Positions 8,301 to 13,948 of a stretch of 22,346 bases of DNA are shown here, one piece after another. The DNA is from a virus. A program made the translations under genes and the position numbers. A model generated the notes under the pieces. The model did no database searches. It had not been told where the DNA came from and saw only the letters and a list, made by a program, of their open reading frames with translations. The stretch is from the IMG/VR virus record IMGVR_UViG_3300025132_000342, positions 1 through 22,346 of that record; one strand, written 5' to 3'. Numbering within the stretch: position 1 is the stretch's first letter; each line of letters begins with the position of its first letter.

Positions 8301-10382
8301 ATTATTTACCCACTCTTCCGCTACTGAATCAAAAACTTGAGTAGCCATAGCTACTGTCCCAACGATTGGTCCAGCTGCATTTAAAAGCATAGCGGGTAAG
8401 GATCTGAACACCCCTGTCGTACCTGTATAAAGCATACTATTCTCAGGGTTATTTATAAAGTCATCTTTAGTTGCAAAGCTATCAGTGAAAGAACCTTCTA
8501 GAACTTCCCTAACTATTTTTATTCTCTTCTTACGATCAAGGTCTTTAACGTCAGCATATTTCTTTATAGCTTCCGCTTTATCCTTCTCACCGTATGCTTC
8601 CAATAGAGTTTCTAATAACAAGAACTGACCTTCATCTAATGTGGCATCTAGTGTTTCTAACAAAGTATATATACCAGATAAAATATCTTCTATACCAGCG
8701 AGAAAACTTTTAGCTAACGAAGCAGTAAAAGTACCTAGATTTTCTTGTGTTCTAGCTTTATCTCTTATACTTATACCTACAGCTAAATTAATTTCTTTTA
8801 ATATAGATTCTTCATCCCTTATTTGTGCAACAACCTTTTTGTATTCATCTATCAAAGAGTTAGCTAACTCTATCTGTGCTACAGTAGGAGGAGTATTTTG
8901 TGTGGTAATTAATTTTTCGAGATCATTAGATTTTTTAACAATATCATTATAAGAAACCATTAGCCCTTCAATCTTAGCTGCACTGTCTGTACTAATTTTT
9001 TCATAAGCCTCTGGTGTAAATACACCAGGTGATTCTTTTATTATATCTACAAGCGGAGCCTCTGTATCTTCTACAGCTCTACTTACAATAAAATCTTCAA
9101 TAGCTTTTATTTGGCTTTGAGCATACTCATCAGACGATCCTATAGCAGAATCTAATAAATCTCCTGATACTTTTAAAGCACCCTTCGCAGGTATTACAAA
9201 ATCTGTCCAATCATAATCAGTCCATTCTGGAGACATATCAATAGTTAAACCTTGATCATCTTCACTTAAAGAGGAATTAATAATAAGCTTATCCCCTTGA
9301 ATATCAACCTCAATACCCATGTCTCCATAGTTGAGTTCTATTTGGTCCGCTATTTGTTCAGGAGTATAGTTGTAATTAGAACCATCCCACTGTAAATCAA
9401 TGATATTTTCTTCACCTATTTTATCAAGAAAAGCTTCTCTTCTTTCTTGAAATTTATCGTCATAGTCTTTCTTAATAAAATACTCAGGACCCTTTGCATC
9501 AACACTAACTTTCTTATCCCACTCCTCACGTAATTCCTTTAACTCTTTATCGCTAAGCTTTCTAACATTAGGATCTACTTCATCCCATCCACCTTCTTTA
9601 TATCTACTGAGAAAATTACTTGTAGTCATCTTCCCTTCTTCAACTAAACGTTTAGCTCTCTCATACTGAGTAGCTTTTTCTTGGTAGTCTTTAACATCTT
9701 CAATGTATTCCTCTACACTTTCAATAGTTAAGTCAGGGTATTTATTTTTTTTATCTATGATTCTACCAGCTACAGTGTTAGCTAAGGCTTTAGCTTTATC
9801 GAGTAGGTCAGCTAGTTTTCTATTTTTTTTCTTATCCGAATATACCGTTACTTCTTCAACGTCCTGTTCCTTGATTTTCTTCTTCTTATCCTTCTTCTTC
9901 TTAGTATCGTCTATAGGTTCTTCAACAACTTGTTCGGCTTTAATATCCTCATCACCTGTACCACCTTCATCTTTACCTTCTTTTGTTTTATCTCGGTCTT
10001 TCGTTACACGAATACCTGTTGTTTTTTTAAACTGCTGTTTACCAAACTTCTTTTTCTTCTTCTTCTTACGTTTACCTTTGTCGTTTGCTAAAACAGCCGA
10101 TAAGCCAGTAAGACCCTCCTCTTGTTCGGTATCGGATCCCGTATCTTCCTTTTCCGAAGTACGTTGAGATTCGCCTTTTTTTTTTACTTTATCCTGGAAG
10201 GACTCACGAGTATATCTATCTTTAAAAGTTTCATCGGTATTACTAATCCAATCAAACATCTGAGAGGAATAGTCTTCTCGCTGCATATTCTCCTTAAATT
10301 TTTCTGGAGAATATCTTTTAGAAAATGAATCGTCAGTCTTACTAACCCATGTATATAAATCGTCTAAGTATTCTTTTGCCAT
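2397..10382 (-). CDS. Giant putative internal virion / DNA-ejection protein (T7 gp16 position)
   Basis: A 2661-residue, mostly helical, Lys/Glu-rich protein and the last gene of the leftward structural operon. In order: a tandem repeat at residues 8-33 and 41-66 (W, TD.[ST]F, RY and F aligned); a low-complexity segment with two poly-Lys runs (about 104-112, 161-169); helical segments; a more hydrophobic part around 640-850; a Pro/Glu/Thr-rich acidic linker near 970-1040; a conserved-looking stretch at about 1206-1282 (NETGGKVGTNQDISP) like those in large polyvalent phage proteins; and a helical C-terminus with a duplicated EEQFKDADDKEKLIE block. I see no transglycosylase, protease or RNA polymerase motif. 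Its place after the gp14- and gp15-like genes suggests a protein packaged in the head and ejected with the DNA; T7 gp16 has about 1300 residues. A polyvalent effector protein is the main alternative. The start follows an 11-base gap. Confidence 0.75.
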   Translation of the reverse strand: MAKEYLDDLYTWVSKTDDSFSKRYSPEKFKENMQREDYSSQMFDWISNTDETFKDRYTRESFQDKVKKKGESQRTSEKEDTGSDTEQEEGLTGLSAVLANDKGKRKKKKKKKFGKQQFKKTTGIRVTKDRDKTKEGKDEGGTGDEDIKAEQVVEEPIDDTKKKKDKKKKIKEQDVEEVTVYSDKKKNRKLADLLDKAKALANTVAGRIIDKKNKYPDLTIESVEEYIEDVKDYQEKATQYERAKRLVEEGKMTTSNFLSRYKEGGWDEVDPNVRKLSDKELKELREEWDKKVSVDAKGPEYFIKKDYDDKFQERREAFLDKIGEENIIDLQWDGSNYNYTPEQIADQIELNYGDMGIEVDIQGDKLIINSSLSEDDQGLTIDMSPEWTDYDWTDFVIPAKGALKVSGDLLDSAIGSSDEYAQSQIKAIEDFIVSRAVEDTEAPLVDIIKESPGVFTPEAYEKISTDSAAKIEGLMVSYNDIVKKSNDLEKLITTQNTPPTVAQIELANSLIDEYKKVVAQIRDEESILKEINLAVGISIRDKARTQENLGTFTASLAKSFLAGIEDILSGIYTLLETLDATLDEGQFLLLETLLEAYGEKDKAEAIKKYADVKDLDRKKRIKIVREVLEGSFTDSFATKDDFINNPENSMLYTGTTGVFRSLPAMLLNAAGPIVGTVAMATQVFDSVAEEWVNNPNYEKMPLHDLLIVGGLIGTMQAILERAGLETIFTTSQIGKGMFKNVLGRVVKKVGGKKVPVSTWKRLVAEETESLLANGVVKISKGTLTEGITGGSQEVVDQLVKTAYNNNSGTTMFELPKNWKEVFSQIAEGAILEAIGGALMSTAMTAPKMLKDGIQSVQMTPDMLELLHFMSDSPKLQSSMIKTLKMEILKGKMSKKDAKFYMDQFKTVIGVMEEIPNDVENKAKAFDLIVEYNRVATEIQNKNENLVTAQKARMKEIEAELDALVETKTKDKDAIQKPSPKKVDVPESTEDSGEVGEGDVRTPPETPETTEEIQDETKKTEEKEVSLADKIREGKLKGKGTLSTIIPVQVWDTALEGVALTVETIEKVINKIKKSDWYKSRDVKTRSNVDKELQGMKDALDRGEEVPDPREKAAFPEGKQKLINLNLKLKEDKIKEDLELKEEVKQRKEAEKEGTQEYIDEAEQRKAEGEESNLNILEGKLKELERQLTTLTEENPYYQIAENMDKITPESARNETGGKVGTNQDISPALTSKRGVSVEEAAENLGTNGGLSDVLGYDHGFSDQDIRNEIIDILKNGKQAYQNKILGDIKSEIKETKAQIKEAKQNIKKKKTKAKVSFGKKRYEKITNFKGRVKIKTKKKTDPPSPKKIIGTPKDTKVTVKEKTALKDQIKLEARAAREATKSYKDAAKDLASSINKLAKDGKISAKTAENLIKKALSLNLLNTTQVENFQDYVEQTLEAAEVEGKMDNADKKRRKALKNLKAKVTFDNSLLSVLRELFTLNPEVIPDSQLDSYIDLVTQFGQSKKVLRDLAESGEVIEQAGKIIDAVITENEVSDTPKGVSNKNTLEELEAALEEVKDKEDIESKAITSRIEYLIEQKKEANKKAEEEGQKLLKDVLENKINLKNVSKFTDAQNLARELNNLTKEDIDGLVVTKKDGTKDYTMVDNLSRVKENINKGYMPALANTIMNKVEVNRSKKKIKNIVDTRSKKRSLRMAFSTIYGGLKSLWTLSGSKTQQQQSLRGTMTTAVDDVFGNFNDKTIYDNTFGKLATAYSAYQSDLKFNVTDKLDKAEVLLSQGLLPTTLKSVKKVKRSKYLVQTYRLQREFESNPDSKQVASALDFINETIKSPLTSKIDKKVLREIKENYTDDNIYGDEKIDMNKIENAMSRKEKKALKLIDEAASMEQKANWTATVIRGTGIKPISNYMHHEVLMNDKDAKKDYTAQQEKFTRPSTKSQTLIERKGGAKPINFDPISSTKRGAVQTLLDYHVTDALRVVDNTIKELTKEILDNPNSTNNQKQLILALQSVVNEVNSGVFEVALGTGTPLSRIINEGVRLGYRATLGSVPRSAAEIVSNLSYAMTNPKDFGKAMKSFAQFSMGNQGYKAMMALNSKETMKNYGGQNLSSKMVDANLSKTTNTVQQKEHIILERLSRMTQFGPKQIKLISDLLADQLITSGDKLIARPMWFGSFARSFKASTGISLTAKDMQEIADGTSKYLGPEFKEARENATKYADQESVKMTNSRNPFNVVPKNVITKDDASYVAAYKTVNSYLASFALNEYVTARNAVLNLSRKGEISKSQAAATLAGITGRMTAYVSAYTFAKSFFDSYVLAPLASLLFGDTEEEREEEYQKEVDKAREEMRKQLEEQFKDADDKEKLIEKNLDFLYPDDKRKEKEVNYGLLLVRQLAGSMLTLITQRGLGNVPRSMIGLGIEEYINKPYLDDFREGEDPFKIAEEQQKEVDEIRKKLEEQFKDADDKEKLIEENLKFLTKKRFGEEEITVKQKEYDRFTDALTFNILSQEDLQNKSLPELLIHSFSGPLGPVSKIATRAWGNLQRIEKSEKESTKEKYRERLKNVSLLQVLGSVGLIPLYKDINKYMSNQYYQKENRIDREEKIEEAQEQILEYLKNNEVPREQIKKYYKQYKGIEERMRQEVQKMKDEGASVEELKKIIKAYGLEETQSK
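2997..3355 (-). repeat. Pair of identical 50-bp direct repeats inside the giant gene
   Basis: Bases 2997-3046 and 3306-3355 are identical. The offset is 309 bases, exactly 103 codons, so the reading frame is kept. They encode the block EEQFKDADDKEKLIE near residues 2343-2359 and 2446-2462. Similarity weakens quickly outside the 50 bases at DNA level, while the proteins stay similar for some residues on both sides (EVD, then RK and QLEEQ or KLEEQ; NLDFL and NLKFL). That points to a recent duplication or a gene-conversion event in a coiled-coil region. Recombination between the copies would delete 103 codons in frame. Confidence 0.95.
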
Positions 10383-10393
10383 TTGTATATTTT

Positions 10394-11917
10394 TTATGGT
10401 GCTACAAAGTAAGTACCAAGTAATCCTGCTGCTTTAAAACTATCATGAAAAAGTTGAGTTGAATTTCTATTTGGCGATGCATCCTGTACAAAAGCAGAAA
10501 AACTTTTAATGTTAACAGGATTATCCATATCTATTATTGCTAGTGTTGGCTTATCTGTATAAGACTGACCCCTTACATCCCTTTTTTGTATTGCGTCTTT
10601 AATCGTCCATGTATTGTTAGCTGGATCATACTCGGTATAATATGAACCTTTTATAGCTTTAACCAGAGAGTCCATTCTAGTCTCATAATCATCTTTTTGC
10701 TCAGGCGTAGGATTGTTAGCTGGATTTATACCTTCTACTATTTGTGTTAACTCTATTGCTAAAGCTGCGTCACCTGTAGTTCTGTTAGAGCGACCTCCAC
10801 TAAAAGACATTAGTTTAGTTTTTACTGTTTGGCTATCATCTAATTTACTCAGAAGAATTTCTCTTGCAAAACCAAATACATTTTCTTTCTGCTCATCACT
10901 CAGTTCCGCCTCATATAATTCATAATCATTGGGTTCAAAAATAATTATATTATTCTCAGCTAAAGATTTTCCTTCTTTTTTTAATTTAGCATCTAACGCT
11001 TCATGTGCTGCTCTAGTACCTGTCTCATACTTTGTTCCATTAGGTGTTTGACCATACTCACTACCTTGCTCTGCTAAACGCCTAGCCAATCCTGCATAAT
11101 CCGTATCGGTTCCCATTGCCATAAGATAACTGTTCATTAAATCATTATCTCCTTTTATTCTACTATACTCATACTCCCATTCTTGAACAGTTAACCCGTC
11201 TTTTATTACGTCACTTACAATATAGTTACCTAACTCATCAGCTGTTTCAGTAGCTAATTCATCTAGTTGAAACTTGTCTATCTGTTGAGTTATTTTTACA
11301 CTTAAATTTTTTAAAGATTGAGCCTCTCCAATAATATTACCGTTGTTATCTTTTCTAATTAAACCTACCGATCCGTAACTACTTGCGTTATTATTACTCA
11401 TATCAGCCACGACATCAATACCATCTAAATTTACATATCCTAACGCACTGTTACGTAAATCTCTTTCGAGAAAAGAACTCTCATCTTTCTGAATCCTCTC
11501 TGTAGATACTTTATAAACTCCATCGTAAGTTTCAGCGATGTTTTTAAATAACTTCGCACCTGATTTAATATTATGAGAAGCCATACTATACTCGTTCTCT
11601 GTAATAAGCCCTTGTTTTAATAACTGATTAGCGTCCGCTAAATCCGAACCTAAATTCTGACCAGTTTGAATAGCTTTTTGTTGCAGGTCAGGAGCCTCAT
11701 AATCCCCCATATCCTGCAACTTCTCCTGTTGTTTACGATAGTTTTTTTCTATCTTAGCTTTTCTTCGTGCTCTATCATCACGAATTGAATCAACAGTATC
11801 TGTAATTTTTTTAGCCTCCGCGCCCCAATCAATTCTTTGTCTTGGATCAATTCTTTGATATACGCTAAAATCTTGATCTTTTCGAGCAACGGTACTTGTA
11901 TCTTTTATTGTAGCCAT
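10394..11917 (-). CDS. Putative internal virion protein (T7 gp15 position)
   Basis: A 507-residue soluble, mostly helical protein. Its N-terminus is polar, followed by a highly basic helix at about residues 44-70 (RARRKAKIEKNYRKQQEKL). Next comes a segment around 95-125 (LLKQGLITENEYSMASHNIK) of the kind seen in gp15-like internal core proteins, then alternating helices with few Cys and no recognised enzyme motif. I do not recognise the family from sequence alone. The assignment rests on order: it follows the gp14-like gene by 18 bases and precedes the giant gp16-like gene by 11. In T7, gp15 forms a tube with gp16 that spans the cell envelope during DNA entry. A scaffold-like or tail-cargo role is an alternative. 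Confidence 0.65.
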   Translation of the reverse strand: MATIKDTSTVARKDQDFSVYQRIDPRQRIDWGAEAKKITDTVDSIRDDRARRKAKIEKNYRKQQEKLQDMGDYEAPDLQQKAIQTGQNLGSDLADANQLLKQGLITENEYSMASHNIKSGAKLFKNIAETYDGVYKVSTERIQKDESSFLERDLRNSALGYVNLDGIDVVADMSNNNASSYGSVGLIRKDNNGNIIGEAQSLKNLSVKITQQIDKFQLDELATETADELGNYIVSDVIKDGLTVQEWEYEYSRIKGDNDLMNSYLMAMGTDTDYAGLARRLAEQGSEYGQTPNGTKYETGTRAAHEALDAKLKKEGKSLAENNIIIFEPNDYELYEAELSDEQKENVFGFAREILLSKLDDSQTVKTKLMSFSGGRSNRTTGDAALAIELTQIVEGINPANNPTPEQKDDYETRMDSLVKAIKGSYYTEYDPANNTWTIKDAIQKRDVRGQSYTDKPTLAIIDMDNPVNIKSFSAFVQDASPNRNSTQLFHDSFKAAGLLGTYFVAP

Positions 11918-11935
11918 AATTTATTTATCTTAATC

Positions 11936-12673
11936 CTATTTCCACGTAAACCCAGCACCACCACCTAAGTAAGCTGCAGAATTGGCATCATATTCCTTTC
12001 CTAAATACTTCCAGTATTCTTCCTTACTTAATTCCTGTGCCCACTGCGCATCAGACATACCACTTGGTTTTGATTTTGCATACTTCTTCGCTAGTTTTGA
12101 TCCCTTTCTACCAGCCTTATCTTTGGTAAATAAAGGTACCGTTTCACTTACAGAAGAGATAGTATCTGTTACACCTTGAATACCGCTAGAAATACTTTGT
12201 GCTCTCAGTATCTCAGCGTCTTGTTTTTCCAGTGCCTTATCTCTAGCCATATCTGTATACATAGCTATCATGGTATCGTCTTGACGGGTCTTAGCGTCTG
12301 CTTTCATTTTATCTAAAGCAAACATATCTTGACCCATGTCCGCTGTAGTTTGTTGTCTTCCCTGCGTAACTTGAGCACCTAACCCTGGAGTCAAAGAAGC
12401 TATGTTTCTTTGGTCCCCTTGTGTAACCATATCCATAACAGTCTTGACATCTTGAGCGGAACCTTCTTGCTTTTGTCTGTATGCCTCCATAGGCACAGAA
12501 AGTTTAGAGTAGCGATCAATCTCTGCTTGAGCTGTCGCTTTTTTCATAAGGTCGTCTTGTTTTTTCTGAGCATCTGCTGCCCTATCTTTTTGTTTTTCCG
12601 CTTCTGAAAAGGACATAGCTGCACTAGCTACCCCTCCAACTACTCCTAATACCGCTGATGTTATTGCTGCCAT
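11936..12673 (-). CDS. Putative internal virion protein with N-terminal membrane helix (T7 gp14-like)
   Basis: A 245-residue protein. Residues 3-20 (ITSAVLGVVGGVASAAMS) form a small-residue-rich hydrophobic helix. After it comes a long Ala/Gln/Lys/Asp-rich coiled coil (about 24-160) and a basic C-terminal part ending in a Gly-rich tail (GGGAGFTWK). This layout is typical of T7 gp14-type internal virion proteins, which are ejected first and insert in the host outer membrane. The gene starts one base after the stop of the GNAT-like gene and is followed 18 bases later by the 507-residue gene, as gp14 stands between gp13 and gp15. The N-terminal helix lacks a signal peptidase site with the usual features, so secretion is less likely. 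The stop is TAG. Confidence 0.75.
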   Translation of the reverse strand: MAAITSAVLGVVGGVASAAMSFSEAEKQKDRAADAQKKQDDLMKKATAQAEIDRYSKLSVPMEAYRQKQEGSAQDVKTVMDMVTQGDQRNIASLTPGLGAQVTQGRQQTTADMGQDMFALDKMKADAKTRQDDTMIAMYTDMARDKALEKQDAEILRAQSISSGIQGVTDTISSVSETVPLFTKDKAGRKGSKLAKKYAKSKPSGMSDAQWAQELSKEEYWKYLGKEYDANSAAYLGGGAGFTWK

Positions 12674-12674
12674 A

Positions 12675-13085
12675 CTATATTTTTTTTATCATTTCTTGGT
12701 TATAACTACTAGCCGCTATAAACCCTACTTTTTTATATGTATCTATTAAAGGTTTATTTTTAATTAAAGCATATATATATTTCATTCCTAATAACTCCGC
12801 TTTATTACTTATTGTATTTATCAATAACTCTAAAGCCTCTTTTCTTTTTACTCTATCTTTATAATTTATATTAGATATAATCCAATCGCACCATATTGCC
12901 TTTGAATTAGTAATATACATAAAACCTGCACATACTGCTATATCTCCATCATAAACTATAAATCCACCTTTACCATTGTCAGGTAGAAAGTCTTTTAACG
13001 GTGGTGACCACCTCCAATCTCTCCACCATCCACACAGAATATTTTCATAATCTGTTTCTTTAAGCGGTATTATATTTAATTGCAT
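12675..13085 (-). CDS. GNAT-fold protein, probably catalytically dead (T7 gp13 position)
   Basis: A 136-residue protein with the outline of a GNAT acetyltransferase. A strand-rich core (about residues 41-72: GFIVYDGDIAVCAGFMYITN, AIWCDWIIS) is followed by a long helix (80-99) and the strand-helix pair MKYIYALIKNKPLIDTYKKVGF (101-122), where the YKKVGF ending matches GNAT motif B. The acetyl-CoA pyrophosphate loop (Q/R-x-x-G-x-G/A) expected before the long helix is replaced by a sequence with no glycine (YKDRVKRKEALE). This argues against ordinary acetyl transfer. T7 gp13, of nearly the same length, is assigned from memory to the same fold group and stands directly before gp14, as here. A structural or assembly role is therefore more likely than modification of a host protein. 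A possible -7 promoter element lies just upstream. Confidence 0.75.
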   Translation of the reverse strand: MQLNIIPLKETDYENILCGWWRDWRWSPPLKDFLPDNGKGGFIVYDGDIAVCAGFMYITNSKAIWCDWIISNINYKDRVKRKEALELLINTISNKAELLGMKYIYALIKNKPLIDTYKKVGFIAASSYNQEMIKKI

Positions 13086-13087
13086 TA

Positions 13088-13123
13088 ATGCAAAGATAAT
13101 AAATTCTATGGAAAACTTTGCAT
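13088..13123. repeat. Inverted repeat ATGCAAAG / CTTTGCAT in the 276-136 gene gap
   Basis: ATGCAAAG at 13088-13095 and CTTTGCAT at 13116-13123 are perfect 8-base inverted repeats around a 20-base spacer containing the stop codon of the 276-residue gene. The left arm overlaps the candidate -7 element. It could form a weak hairpin in the operon mRNA or mark a regulatory site. There is no T-tract, so it is not a standard terminator. Confidence 0.4.
13091..13098 (-). promoter_or_regulatory. Candidate Bacteroidota -7 promoter element before the GNAT-like gene
   Basis: Read on the - strand, this is TATCTTTG followed by C, a full match to the TAnnTTTGC -7 element known for the primary sigma factor of Bacteroidota. 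It lies in the 20-base gap between the 276-residue gene and the GNAT-like gene, with only five bases between the element and the ATG. No clear -33 TTTG is seen at the usual distance. If it is active, the transcript would be leaderless or nearly so. The match is short and could be chance. Confidence 0.35.
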
Positions 13124-13936
13124 AATACTTGACCCTACCGAAAACAACTCTACTGCTGTAGTATCATTATTATTTAAAGTAAAGTGCATATAATATCCTC
13201 TAGCTCCATGAGACTCTGCTATAGCGTTTTTAATAAAAAATATAAAATCTCCATTAGCAGGTGGTGTTCCGTTAGGAGTAAAAGCTGTACAGTCTATGGT
13301 TACAGACGCAGGAGTTACCACGCCCGCAACAGATGTTGTACTTTGGTTTGTTATTGCTGTTACTGTTCCCGACTTTACTACAGGGTTAAATGTAGTGGGA
13401 GGGGTAGGTGCAGATGTACTTTGCCAATATACAATATCTCCAATACTTAATATACTATCTATATTAACATTAAATGTAATAACCACTGCAGTAAGTGGAC
13501 CTGATACCGTTACAGATGTACCAATACCATTAGCTGATCTATCTTTAAAATTAACTGTATCTTCATTTTCTCTCAAGAACGAAAACCATTCTCCTTCTTT
13601 TTGTACAAAATATGTAGAAAGCATAGAGCCTGTACTTAAATCTGTATACAAAGAAGTACACGCCCAAGCGGCACTACTCTCATAAGACATTGTCTTAAAA
13701 AGTTTTATAGTGCTAGGTTGTACATTAAATACCGAAGTAATACTTGAGGAATACTGTACTCCATAATAATTATTACGAATGGGATTAGTGTTGTGTCTAT
13801 ATAAATTTCCGCCACTCCAAGAATAAAAATACCCATTCATACCTATCATATAATCAGGTAAATAAGAGTAAAATGAAGGCCATCCTTTAGCATCTTCACT
13901 ATAAGATATTGTATACGCTGCGTTTGTATTTGCCAT
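13106..13936 (-). CDS. Putative phage tail / host-contact structural protein
   Basis: A 276-residue beta-rich protein. The N-terminal part (about residues 10-95) has a pattern I associate with structural proteins of marine and crAss-like phages: SYSEDAKGWPSFYSYLPDYM, then a YFYSWSGGNLYRHN segment, RNNYYGVQYSS and a later FKTMSYE. The middle (about 140-235) contains a Gly/Thr-rich module with GDIVYW and NGDFIFF. It ends with an ARGYYMHFTLNNND segment. These features suggest a strand-rich tail protein, perhaps part of the tail tip or of a fibre base. The gene lies 12 bases after the 327-residue gene and just before the ejection-protein cassette. No enzyme motif is present. An exact role such as plug, fibre or receptor binding cannot be chosen from sequence alone. 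Confidence 0.7.
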   Translation of the reverse strand: MANTNAAYTISYSEDAKGWPSFYSYLPDYMIGMNGYFYSWSGGNLYRHNTNPIRNNYYGVQYSSSITSVFNVQPSTIKLFKTMSYESSAAWACTSLYTDLSTGSMLSTYFVQKEGEWFSFLRENEDTVNFKDRSANGIGTSVTVSGPLTAVVITFNVNIDSILSIGDIVYWQSTSAPTPPTTFNPVVKSGTVTAITNQSTTSVAGVVTPASVTIDCTAFTPNGTPPANGDFIFFIKNAIAESHGARGYYMHFTLNNNDTTAVELFSVGSSIMQSFP

Positions 13937-13948
13937 TTCTATTATTTA

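Noticed and set aside
5467-10328. Several + strand open frames of 60-154 codons opposite the giant gene (e.g. 5467-5880, 6847-7242, 9703-10167)
   Set aside because: They are rich in Ser, Phe and Leu, as expected from the antisense of a Lys/Glu-rich gene, and show no coding features or start context. The - strand frame is continuous across all of them.
2397-10382. A lytic transglycosylase or virion RNA polymerase domain in the giant protein
   Set aside because: I looked for a catalytic Glu in an N-terminal lysozyme-like context and for DxDGD or T7-type polymerase motifs, and saw none. The N-terminus is a short repeat plus low-complexity linker.
13184-13685. + strand open frames opposite the 276-residue gene
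   Set aside because: They overlap each other in different frames, with low-complexity Cys/Tyr/Ser or Val/Thr composition. They mirror the Thr/Val-rich gene on the other strand.
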